A stretch of 64,000 nucleotides of DNA, taken from contig CM051458.1 in the NCBI GenBank assembly GCA_028274465.1, forward strand, positions 31,012,692 through 31,076,691, written 5' to 3'. The position numbers were made by a program, and so were the translations under genes. Shown here piece after piece: positions 1 through 9,340 of this stretch (position 1 is the stretch's first letter; each line of letters opens with the position of its first letter). The notes beneath the pieces are model-generated. The model did no database searches. It had not been told where the DNA came from and saw only the letters and a list, made by a program, of their open reading frames with translations. The stretch is from Plantago ovata (Eukaryota > Streptophyta > Magnoliopsida > Lamiales > Plantaginaceae).

Positions 1-979
1 ACATGCAAGTTGATTTCACCTTACTTGACTAGCCTGTGTTCAATGGCCCCTTGCACATTATTATAAATGTGCGAGCCACCGGCTGTATCTAATACCCAAC
101 CATTGGAGTCAAAAGTAGTCATGTTCATTTCAATAACAAACATACCCGAGCTAGAAGTCGGTGGCTTCTTAGCTTGATCTGCCCTCAGCTTAGGGCAATC
201 TTTCTTCCAATGTCCTTTCTGCTTACAGAAAAGACATTCATCTGTGTGTACCGTTCCGCTCCTCTTGAACTTCCCTTTCTGGTTCAGACGCTTAGGCTTA
301 TCACTCGAAGTGTTAGTCTTGGCTCCCGACTTTCCCTTACCCTTAGCACCTTTGTTTCTCGGGTTTTGGGTTAGACGGTTGCCCAACAAACATGATAAAC
401 TTTTCCTTCTTAGGAAGAGTTTGATCATATGTCTTCAGCAGATTATGGAGTTCGGGCAGTGTTACGTCCTTCGCATTCATGGTGGTTAACGATGAACTGC
501 GAATACGAACTCGGCAATGAATGAAGGACAAAGATCACCATGATCTTATTCTCATCTTGAGAACATGTTCAGACATGTTCCCTCCTTCATTGAGCTTGCA
601 TCTGTGTATCTCTTTGATCAAATCAAATTCAACACTTCTAGCTGTCGTCTTAAAGACCGACTCAAGATGCTTCAGCATCTCATGCGGCAACATGTTTTCA
701 TGTTGCCTCTGCAGCTCATTGCTCATTGCCGCCAGCATAATACACTGCGCGGATCTAGCATCCTCATGATGTTTATCAGACCTTGCCTTGTTGGCTTGAT
801 TCCAAATCAGCAACTTGATCGGCAGTCTGATTCTCGGGACACACGGGATTAGCCTCGTCCAAGACGTACTCAATCCTTTCGTACCTCAGCACCAAACATA
901 TATTCCTGATCCAATCTAGGAAGTTTGGTCCGGTCAAAATTTGCTTCTCTAAGACAGCACGGAGCGAGATTCTCGCCAT
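1..979 (-). mobile_element. Copia element A: gag and protease start (fossil)
   Basis: The minus strand reads as the gag side of a Ty1/Copia polyprotein. It starts at a Met near 979 (MARISLRAVL..., followed by LTGPNFLDWIRN), the usual N-terminus of the UBN2/DUF4219-type gag of plant Copia elements. Further along is a CCHC zinc knuckle (CLFCKQKGHWKKDC, near 218-260), then a protease-like GWVLDTAGGSH motif near 95. The pol part would lie left of the window. The copy is broken in a few places. Its leader, primer-binding site and LTR follow to the right, so the whole of 1-4,116 is one minus-strand element. Family assignment comes from motifs and layout, not from a database search. Confidence 0.85.
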
Positions 980-1525
980 TTCGGTTTCCAGGAGAAATAA
1001 TATAGAACGAAAATAATAAATCAACTATTGAAATATTATTTCTAAATACACAGTCAACATAACTAAACAACAAGGTCCTTTAGCTGTTTAGCTCCCACTA
1101 TTTTCACATATGCTTGCCCCCACAACAAACATACGGGTAATGTCCAACAAGTTACCGTAGTGTCCAAGATCCAAATCCATATTATGCCATACTCCAACGG
1201 GGGTTGGTCGCATAGCACAATATGACCGGTAGGACTAGTAAGACTATCCAATTGCGTCACGCAACTCTTGGTTGTTAAATCTAATTTAACCCGATGCCCT
1301 ACATATTGTACCTATCGAGGTCGCTAGATACAATATGCAGTAAGTCATAACCATAGGCTTACTCTAATCTGACGATTACTGCGAGTCTGTAAGACGAGGT
1401 CGCCAATACAAGAAAACGCAATGAAAGTTCAGAATTAAAGCACCCTATGGAAAGTATCTCAGAAATACATATACATATATATATATATATTTCTGTACTT
1501 ATATTGGTTGGGGCTTGTAGCTTGA

Positions 1526-1758
1526 GGGTTGTTATCAGTCATCTACAAACAAATAAGGGCGCCGCCTACCCATCATGCATGAACGGTCTACACGTAATGG
1601 ATGCCGCCTATCCATTCTAGTTCTAAACGCAGTCAAGCACATAATGGGTGCCGCCTACCCATACATAAATACGCGGTCCGACATATAAGAGGGCGCCGCC
1701 TACCCTCGCATGCATAGCGGTCGAACGGAATGTAAAAACATGGTATTTAAACATGCAT
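1526..1758 (-). repeat. 233-bp hairpin block, copy 1 (in Copia A leader)
   Basis: Read on the minus strand, this block matches 9,823-10,055 on the plus strand over the same length, with about five differences by eye. It contains four units of roughly 42-47 bp. Each unit has a GACCG- or GACTG-type segment followed by a hairpin whose loop is AGGCGGC on the element's sense strand. On the plus strand the loops read GCCGCCT at 1,561-1,567, 1,603-1,609, 1,650-1,656 and 1,695-1,701. No terminal inverted repeat or convincing target duplication was seen at its edges. Confidence 0.85.
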
Positions 1759-2218
1759 TGTCAAACAATAGCATATTGAGCATATGAAACAAGTAGTAGC
1801 CTATGTGGATGACAAATGACTTCATAATTTCATTATGAAAATTATAATCCCATACTTATAATCTCTATGAAATAATTGAAAATTTGGACTAGATTGAATA
1901 TTCGAAAATTCTATTGACCAAGTAGCAATTTTCGAAAACCCGAAGGACTTAATTGTAATTTTAAAAACCTTGGAGGTGTTAAATCTAAAATTCAAAAGTA
2001 GAAGGACTAATTTGCAGTAAACAATAAATTGATAAATTACAAATAAGCCCTTTAACTTTATACTAATTAAATTTAACGCCTCTAGTTTAAAACAATTACA
2101 ATTAAATCATATTCCAAATATAAAATTCAATCCTCAAAACTTTTAAAATTCGATTTTGGGTCCAACCCGAAAATATATATAATTTTTTTTTTTTTTTGAA
2201 AACGTGGGACGGGACCTA

Positions 2219-2345
2219 GTCCCCCCCCCCCCCCCGTGCCCGCGGCCCCGGGAGCCCGGCGTCCGCGGCACGCGGGTATTGGGCGCCGGGCGCCCGCGTC
2301 CGCAGGCGCCGCCGCCGCCTGCGTCTCGCAGGCGGGCGGCCCGGT
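2219..2345. repeat. GC-rich self-complementary block with a poly-C run
   Basis: A run of C (about 2,219-2,236) leads into some 110 bp of nearly pure G+C, inside a region that is otherwise strongly AT-rich. It contains palindromic words such as GGGCGCCGGGCGCCC (2,281-2,295) and GCAGGCG...CGCCTGC. In the sense of Copia A it lies a few hundred bases downstream of the primer-binding site. The open frame across it follows from base composition and shows no protein-like features. Confidence 0.7.
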
Positions 2346-2522
2346 CGAAAAAATATATATATATATATATATATTTAATTTTTTATTTTTTTGAAAAATA
2401 TAAATTCTAAATTTATATAAAAGACAAAACTTTTGAAAATCGAAATTATCATAGAATCAATTGCATCCACATATCTACAAAATCATACAATATATATACG
2501 TATATACGTAATCAATTAACCT

Positions 2523-2535
2523 GGCTCTGATACCA
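2523..2535 (-). other. Primer-binding site of Copia A (initiator tRNA-Met type)
   Basis: On the minus strand this reads TGGTATCAGAGCC, the standard plant Copia site complementary to the 3' end of initiator tRNA-Met. It lies one base after the LTR end (…TCTTACA), which fixes both the orientation of element A and the inner LTR border. Confidence 0.9.
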
Positions 2536-2536
2536 C

Positions 2537-4116
2537 TGTAAGAAAATACGGTCAGAGTTACCCCTAGGGTACGCAGCGGAATTTCAAAAAATTTCTTAAC
2601 ATACAGGTTAATTGATTATGCATATGTCGTATATATATAAACACGTCAATTAGAAGACTAACCTTACTTCCAAAGCAGCTTCCAAGTCTTTGTAATAATC
2701 CGGTGTATCTTCTCCTTCGTCAAAGTCGAAGATATCTACAATGCTCCTTATATCTGCAAGACAATAAGAGTTAGTTTCCAGCTCCTAGAACCTCAACCTT
2801 GGTATCCACGGATGAACAGCCTTCGGAAGAATGCTAGGATATTCTTTATGTGACCAAGAAGACGGGGCGGCAATTCCTCCAAGTGGTGGTGCGCGCGCGT
2901 GAGGCTATGAGGAAGAGGGGAGAGCTTTTATTTTCTCTAAGAAAACTGGGTAGAATAACTGTGTTCAAAACTGTGTCTGAAACTGTATGTAAAGCTCTCT
3001 AATAGTCTACTATATATAGTAGTCTATAGAAGCCTAAAGCATAAGCTATTAGACTTCATAAAGGAATAAGAATCTAATTCTTATCGCACAAGGAAATCAA
3101 TATCAAGTCTAGATTCATTCCCAATCAAATTAAAACTCAATCAGGAAAATCTAACTTATCCCTTGGACTTCTAATAGAGGAAGGAGTCGAACTCCTTCCC
3201 CTACCAAGCCACGCGCGCGCGCGCGCCTAGTCCTACGGGAGGTGGGTCCCACTTTTGGGACCCACTTATATTTCTAAGGCAATCCAAACTCCAAGTAGAT
3301 TTTTGCCCAAGTGCATATGTTAATTCTAAATTAACATATCCTTCCTAATCAAACCTCCATTATATTTCTAAAATATAATATTTAATTGTATTTACATAAA
3401 ATACAATTAATTAGCCAATTCAATTAATAATTCCAAATCATTAATTGAGCCACCAAATATTATAATTAATTTCAAATTAAATATAATCCATCAATCACAA
3501 TTAATTCTAAATTAATTGCGATTCCATCTTCAAGGATATTCTGATAGACTGAATCACCACATAGTGTGACCCATAGGGCCTCACCGTATTAAGCAAGTCC
3601 TAGACTAGGCAACATGGAATTCCTAGACGGTTCCATTTGCAATATTAATACGTGAGGATGTTTGAGAGGTTTCTCAAAGCTAACCCTTTCGTTGGGAAGC
3701 CTGTTGCGCTCAACGCGGCGATGGTAACGTCCCTTCATCTGACTTGCTCGAATGTATCTAGGATCGATGAAGTGTCTATCCCAATAATACATCCACGGGC
3801 GTCTCAGGGAGTTGCTTGGTTAAGATATACTTATGACCATCATAATATATCATTTGCACTGGCCAGTGACTTTACCAACACAACTATGCAGACTATGAGC
3901 AGTGCTCTCCTGTGCTACACTTGAGAGATGAATCCTTCACAGAATCACTTATCACCCCCATTTGTATTTAGCCATAATCCTGGATCGTGTTTTAGGTCAG
4001 CTGCTTATTCAGAGCTGACATCGACGGGTCCACCAAGGATATGGGGCAACAAATGTGATGATAAAGTCCTGCAAGTACAAATGACGAATGGCATCACTTA
4101 GACCACTCACCGGTTC
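2537..4116 (-). mobile_element. 5' LTR of Copia A, outer part missing
   Basis: On the minus strand this matches the 3' LTR of element E (46,846-48,954) along its whole length. Shared landmarks are the 'CCCTATGGGTCACA' segment, a tract of alternating C and G near 3,213-3,226, the region of the transcription start and the terminal TCTTACA. It stops near 4,116, inside coding sequence of another Copia element, so about 500 bp of the outer LTR are absent. Open frames inside it (for example 3,589-3,924) are not genes. Confidence 0.85.
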
Positions 4117-5878
4117 CTGCTTCTAGACAACCCAGTGTCAATGCTCGTGTCATACGAAGTCAGAAATGAAAAGCACAAGAGACCCCGGTTGAGAACCAAC
4201 CTGTCGAGCCCCGTAGGTCTAGGAGGAATCAGAAATTGCCTCCGCTGACATCCTTCCTTGTGGAAGAGATCAGTGAACTTGATGTAAGACTGTCAGATAG
4301 GGAAGACCCTGAGACTTATGCTGAAGCAATACATGATATTGATTTAGATAGGTGGCAAGAAGCCATGGAATTAGAAATAGACTCTATGTACCAGAATCAA
4401 GACTCTATGTACCAGAATCAAGTTTGGAACTTTGTTGATTTGCCCAAAGGGATGAAAGCCATTGGATGCAAATGGGTCTTCAAGAGGAAGACTGATGCTG
4501 AAGGCAAGGTACAAACCCACACAGCTAGGCTAGTGGATAAAGGTTATACTCTACAATATGGTATCGATTATGATAAAATCTTTTCGCCTGTTGCGAAACT
4601 AAAGTCTATTCGAATTCTATTTGCGATAGCTACATTCTATGATTATGAGATCTGACAAATGGATGTTAAGACTGCTTTCCTCAATGGCAATCTTGAGGAA
4701 GAAGTCTATATGTTACAACCTAAAGGTTTTGATTCTAAGGAAATTCCATCTCCCGTTTGCAAGCTACAAAGATCCATATATGGATTGAAGCAAGCCTCAA
4801 AAAGCTGGAATATCCGCTTTGATGAAGCTGTCAAATTGTTTGACTTCATTAGAAGTGGGGAAGATCCCTGTTTTTATAGTAAGCACAACGATACTGGGGG
4901 AGTTTTCATGATTATTTATGTAGATGAGATTTTAATCATGGGAAACAGTGTCTCTATGTTAGAAGAGACAAAAGTTTGGTTATCAAGTTCCTTTTCGATG
5001 AAGGACTTGGGTGAAGCCAATTACATCCTTGGAATTAAAATCTATAGAGATAGATCGCAAAGGATGTTAGGATTGACACAGTCCACATATATAGACAAAG
5101 TACTTAAGCGCTTTAGCATGGAAGACTCTAAGGAGGGCTTTCTCCCAACAAGACATGGTGTCTCGTTGACAGTTAAGGATGCTCCTAAAACTGAAGAAGA
5201 GAGAAAAGCCATGAGTCGTTTCCCCTATGCCTCCGTAGTGGGATCCATCATGTATGCAATGAATTGCACTAGGCCAGATGTGGCATATGCGCTTACTGTG
5301 ACTTGTCGACATCAACAACGTCCAAGAATGTTTCAAGTACTTAAGGCGTACAAAAGACATGTTCTTGGTTTATGGTGGACAACCAGAGTTGAGAATGACT
5401 TGTTATGCCGATGCCGGCTTCGAGTCAGATCCTGATGACTTTAAGTCACAGACAGGATATATGTGTTTATACTGAACGGAGGAGCAATCTGCTGGAAGAG
5501 TTCGAAGAAAGCCACGATTGCTGACTCTGCCACATAGGCCGAGTACATTGCTACATCCAAAGCATCGAAAGAAGATGTCTGGATTTCAGAGTTCTTGAAG
5601 GAATTGAGGGCTATTCCTGCTCCTAGTCCAATAACGATTTATTGTGACAACAAGGGCGCCGTCGCTCAAGCCAAGGAGCCTAGAACTACGAACAAGAACA
5701 AACATGTACTTAGAAAATATCATGTGATACGTGAGATTATAGATAGGGGAAGTTAATATAGAACGTGTCTCTACCACGGACAATGTGGCAGATCCCTTCA
5801 CCAAAGTCTTATCAGTGGAGGCTCATACAAGACATTATCATAACTTGGGAATTAGGCATAAAGGTGATTGGCTGTAGT
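4117..5878 (+). mobile_element. Copia element B: RT and RNase H region (fossil)
   Basis: The sequence is parallel to the pol region of element E at 45,080-46,831. Visible blocks are the RT start (GCKWVFKRKTDAEGKVQTH), MDVKTAFLNGNLEEEVYM, the Copia catalytic box in the form IIYVDEILIMG near 4,910, and RNase H residues further on (YWDN-like segment near 5,640, then DNVADPFTKVL near 5,780). It is broken in several places. Gag, protease and integrase are absent because the fragment begins at the junction with LTR A. Confidence 0.9.
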
Positions 5879-6061
5879 CCAAGTGGGAGATTGTTAGTAA
5901 TAGTGTCCTAGAGACAACCACATTTAAGGACAACCGTACTACTTCACAATCAACGTAATATAATATATGTTTGTTTATTTAAGTTTATATTTACTTATGT
6001 ATTTATATTACATCGGGCATACAACATGTCATATCTTTATCTGGTTGGTCTACATCGATAT
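5879..6061 (+). mobile_element. Polypurine tract and first part of the 3' LTR of Copia B
   Basis: A purine-rich AAGTGGGAGA stretch (about 5,881-5,890) precedes TGTTAGTAATAG..., which matches the start of the E-family LTR (…GTCCTAGAGACA…). The LTR is interrupted after about 170 bp by the first base of Gypsy element C at 6,062. Confidence 0.8.
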
Positions 6062-6783
6062 TGTTGGTGTCGGAATATGTCCAACCCCTAAGGGCGCCTA
6101 AGAGCGTACTAGGGCGTCAAGGGCTGACCACGATAAAAGGGTCCTACTACCCACCACCATAGTCCTCCCGACAAGAGATAAGGAAGAGCTAATAGCCTAA
6201 GTCCTGGTCTACAGGAAAAGGTGGTCCTCGGACTGTAGCAGCACTCCTTCCGACAAGGAAGAGCTAATAGCTTAAGTCCTGGTCCAGAGGAAAAGGTGGT
6301 CCACGGACCATAGCAGCACTCCTTCCGACAAGGAAGAGATAACTGGTCCCAAGGAAAGGGTGGTCCTCGAACCGTAGGAGCTTAAGGTGCGTCCTACTAC
6401 CCCGTCCTCTGACGATACCAAGGCGACACACGCCCTACTAGCCTTCCGGCACCCGAAAGGACCACTTTACCCCTGCCATCTCTAGCAATAGGTTTGGGCC
6501 AAAGCCGATGGGCTACTCTTAATGGGCCTAAACCTAATAGAATCTCAATCCGGACCGGGCACTTGTCACGATCCTAGGAGCTCAGGCAATATTCTATTGC
6601 TAGTATAAATAAGGGCTCACCCCATTCAAGGTGCCAATCATTCAATCATCACCACATCCCATCACTCTACTTTCTCACTCTACATTTACTAGGGAAGCCT
6701 ACTAACTCCCTATACGTAAAGTCATCCCTCCGGTTTGATCATTGACAAGCCGGGCTTGTGGCACTAACCCCCCCCCCCCCCTC
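6062..6783 (+). mobile_element. 5' LTR of Gypsy C, part 1
   Basis: It starts TGTTGGTGTCGG at the junction with Copia B. It holds three tandem units of about 65-80 bp (6,164-6,385), a TATA-like segment (TAGTATAAATAAG near 6,600), and ends in a run of C just before the CACTA insertion. The CTC at 6,781-6,783 is one half of the CACTA target duplication. Confidence 0.8.
6164..6385 (+). repeat. Tandem repeats (3 units, about 65-80 bp) in the LTR of Gypsy C
   Basis: Three consecutive units share CCGACAAGGAAGAG, then a CTGGTC segment, then AAGGTGGTCC(T/A)CGGAC and a TAGCAGCACT-like end. Approximate borders are 6,164-6,245, 6,246-6,320 and 6,321-6,385; the last unit is shorter and more diverged. They lie upstream of the presumed TATA box, where plant LTRs often carry enhancer-type repeats. 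Confidence 0.8.
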
Positions 6784-6799
6784 CACTACAAGAAAACAG

Positions 6800-7185
6800 C
6801 ATTTTAGCAACCACTTTTAGCAAACGATCGATCCGTTGCTAAAATTAGCGACCGATCGGTCTTTTAGCGACGGATGGGAGGCTTTAGCAACGGAAGGGAT
6901 AAAGCGCCCTTAGAGCGCCCGGAATTTAGCGACGGATGGCAGATCCGTATGGATGGGAGCTAAATAGCGACGGATGGTCCCATCCGTCGCTATTTAGCGA
7001 CGGATGGTATCATCCGTCGCAATATTTCCAAGGATTTTCTTTTTTTTTTTGCCGGTCAATGCCTCATCCGTCGCTAAAATATATTTTTAAAAAAAAAAAT
7101 AACTTAGCAACGGATGGTGGTCCGTCGCTAATATAGCGACCGATCGCTATATTAGCGACGGATCACCATCCGTCGCTAAGTTCTC
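6800..7185. repeat. Left subterminal repeat array of the CACTA element
   Basis: Many direct and inverted copies of TAGCGACGGATGG and its complement CCATCCGTCGCTA occur here, several arranged head to head. In En/Spm-type elements such motifs are the binding sites of TnpA. The short open frame at 6,936-7,136 is a by-product of the repeats. Confidence 0.9.
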
Positions 7186-8243
7186 CACATCTTCTCCGCC
7201 GTGCTCATCGACAGAACACAACACACACAACACACACTTCGTCTTCTCCGCTCGGCTCCAATCTCTCCTCCCCTATTTTCTTCGTTTCTTCACCATTTCA
7301 ATCAATATTATAGTCATTTCGAAGCTATTCGATCAAGGAACAAGTGTAGCTATTCAATTGCGTGATTATTTCCCCATTTCTTCCGCAATCAAAGGTATAT
7401 ATTTCGAACCTAACTTGTCTAAATTTTAGTATTCTTCATTTTTTTTCAATTCATTGAATTGTATGCATTCTACTAGTATCTATCATGTTGTGTAGCTCAA
7501 ATTAGGGGGGATGAACAAGTTTTAGTTGGTGAATTGATAGATTTGGTATGAATTGGGTATTTTATAGTTTAGTTCGATTATGTTTGGGATTTGAATTGGG
7601 TTCGATTATGTTTGGGATTTGAATTTGGTTCGATTATGTTTGGGATTATCTACGTAGTTAGTATTGTTCGATTAGTGTAGTTTGTTTGGGATATACTAAT
7701 TAGATTTGAAAATTGCATAAGTATAATTATAATGGAAATATGAGTAATTATAGTGTATTGTAATTAGTTATTATAATGGGAATTGTATAAATATAATGAA
7801 AATATAGATAAATATAGGTAATTATAGTGTATTGCAAGTTTTTATTATAATGAAAATTCCATAAGTATAATGGAAATATATAGATAAATATAGGTAATTA
7901 TAGTGTATTGGTAGTTGTTACTATAATGCAAATTGCATAATTATAATGAAAAATATATGTAATTATAGTGTATTGTAAGTAGTTATTATAATGAAAATTG
8001 TACAAGTATAATGGAAATATAGATAAATATAGGTTATTGTTTAAAAAAATTGTAAGTATGAAGGAAATAACTCATTGATAAATTAAAGTTAGAAGATAAT
8101 ATGAGTATTTTTATTTCTAATGTAGAAATATTGGGAGTATATATAATGCAATGTAAAAATTGATAACTAAAATGAGTACTTGGTGAAAAACAACGTTAGC
8201 CGCAATGTACTAAACTTCCATTGGCCAGGTTTAGCATTCAATT
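7186..8243 (+). other. Promoter side, 5' UTR and leader intron of the CACTA transposase gene
   Basis: No coding region is visible. A leader exon ends at AAAG|GTATAT (7,394/7,395) and a good acceptor TTGGCCAG|GTTTAG lies at 8,228/8,229, just before the ATG at 8,244, so a leader intron of about 834 bp is likely. The intron holds AT-rich, loosely repeated segments with TAATTATAGTGTATTG-like words (7,740-8,040). Splice sites are inferred from sequence only. Confidence 0.6.
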
Positions 8244-9260
8244 ATGAATCCCGATCGTACCTGGATGTACAGTAGGATTGCAGATGGAATACTTTTGCCT
8301 ACGTTTGTACAAGGGGTCAATGCATTTGTCGAATTTGCATTGTCAAAACCCGAGTGTTTGAGTACTGGGATGATGAAGTGTCCTTGCAACCATAAGAAAT
8401 GTAGGAACCGTCAGTACTTACCCTCTACGGTGGTTGTAGACCATTTGAAGCGTAATGGTTTTGTCCCTAAATATGAGGTGTGGAATCATCATGGTGAGGC
8501 AGTTCGTTTGTTGGGGGACTATTCCATGTTGTCGGGGAAGCGTAGGAAAAGGCAGGAGAATAGTGCTACACCAGGTGCCTGTACTCATGATGATGCCACA
8601 GGGGACCGGATGGAAGAGATGGTCCGTAACGCTGCGGGTCAAGAGTTCACGGAGGGTGTTGTTAATGAGGAGCCTCCGAATGCTGAGTCACAACAGTTCT
8701 TTGACTTGTTGGAAGCGTCAAAGATGCCACTCTACCCGGGGTGCAAGATGAATGAATTGACTATGTTGTCTCGAATTATGAGCAACAAGGAGGGTGGTGG
8801 GAATTCAGAAAGCAGCTGCAACGATTGGTTGAGTTTGATCACGGATATTGCGCCTGAAGGAAGCCTAGTTCCAACAAACTATTACCAAGCGCAGAAGAAG
8901 ATGAAGGCGATGGGATTGCCTATGGAGAAAATAGATTGCTGTCCGGGTATGTGTATGATCTATTGGGGGGAGGATGAAGGTTTGTTGCAATGTAAACATT
9001 GTGGGAAGGACCGGTATAGTCGTTACAAGGAGGGCGCTGCAATGAAACGACAGAAGAAAAATCTCTCCCACAAGAAAATGTGGTACTTTCCTATAGGTCC
9101 TCGTCTGAAGAGGTTGTATGCATCAGAACGTACACTGAGGATTCCCTTACTTGAGGTTTGGAAAGCCAACTGGCTTTTGGGAGTTCCGCCCAAAGAGTGG
9201 ATGCCGAGTCCCCTTCATGATGTTTGGGAGTCCTACTGGCGTGACCACCCGAATGTCTAG
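8244..9260 (+). CDS. CACTA TnpD-type transposase, N-terminal part, internally deleted
   Basis: A 338-residue open frame. Residues about 5-85 form the transposase-associated domain common to plant CACTA transposases, with MKCPCNHKKC near residue 44, DHLKRNGF near 66 and YEVWNHHGE near 77. Around residue 255 is a CKHCGKDRY pair of cysteines, followed by MWYFPIGPRLKRLYAS, which normally leads into the tnp2 catalytic domain. That domain, several hundred residues long in full-length relatives, is absent. The ORF jumps to a tail ending in HDVWESYWRDHPNV. The frame stays open across the apparent deletion, so a short protein could be made, but it should not cut DNA. Leader intron and start are described in the preceding entry. 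Confidence 0.85.
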   Translation: MNPDRTWMYSRIADGILLPTFVQGVNAFVEFALSKPECLSTGMMKCPCNHKKCRNRQYLPSTVVVDHLKRNGFVPKYEVWNHHGEAVRLLGDYSMLSGKRRKRQENSATPGACTHDDATGDRMEEMVRNAAGQEFTEGVVNEEPPNAESQQFFDLLEASKMPLYPGCKMNELTMLSRIMSNKEGGGNSESSCNDWLSLITDIAPEGSLVPTNYYQAQKKMKAMGLPMEKIDCCPGMCMIYWGEDEGLLQCKHCGKDRYSRYKEGAAMKRQKKNLSHKKMWYFPIGPRLKRLYASERTLRIPLLEVWKANWLLGVPPKEWMPSPLHDVWESYWRDHPNV

Positions 9261-9340
9261 TGTCGTTCCTTGATATATCTCTGATTGTACATGTTTTATA
9301 TTCAATTGTGTATGTACTAACACGGATCTTTGTATTGCAG

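Larger units (their letters stand above)
980..2522 (-). other. Long untranslated leader of Copia element A
   Basis: About 1.5 kb separates the gag start from the primer-binding site. I see no coding region in it. It holds a 233-bp block of tandem hairpins (1,526-1,758), an AT dinucleotide run near 1,470-1,490, a very GC-rich block (2,219-2,345) and AT-rich filler. A leader of this length is long for a Copia element. It may be partly acquired sequence, since the 233-bp block also occurs inside the CACTA transposon at 9,823-10,055. Confidence 0.7.

Noticed and set aside
2204-2410. Pro/Arg-rich open frame
   Set aside because: It arises from the poly-C run and GC-rich block inside a retroelement leader; no domain or start context supports it.
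3589-3924. Overlapping open frames on both strands, repeated at 47,500-47,889
   Set aside because: Both places are LTR sequence of the same Copia family; the frames are shared because the LTR is shared, and there is no start or domain evidence.
6936-7136. Open frame with repeated DGW words
   Set aside because: It is a translation of the CACTA subterminal repeat array.
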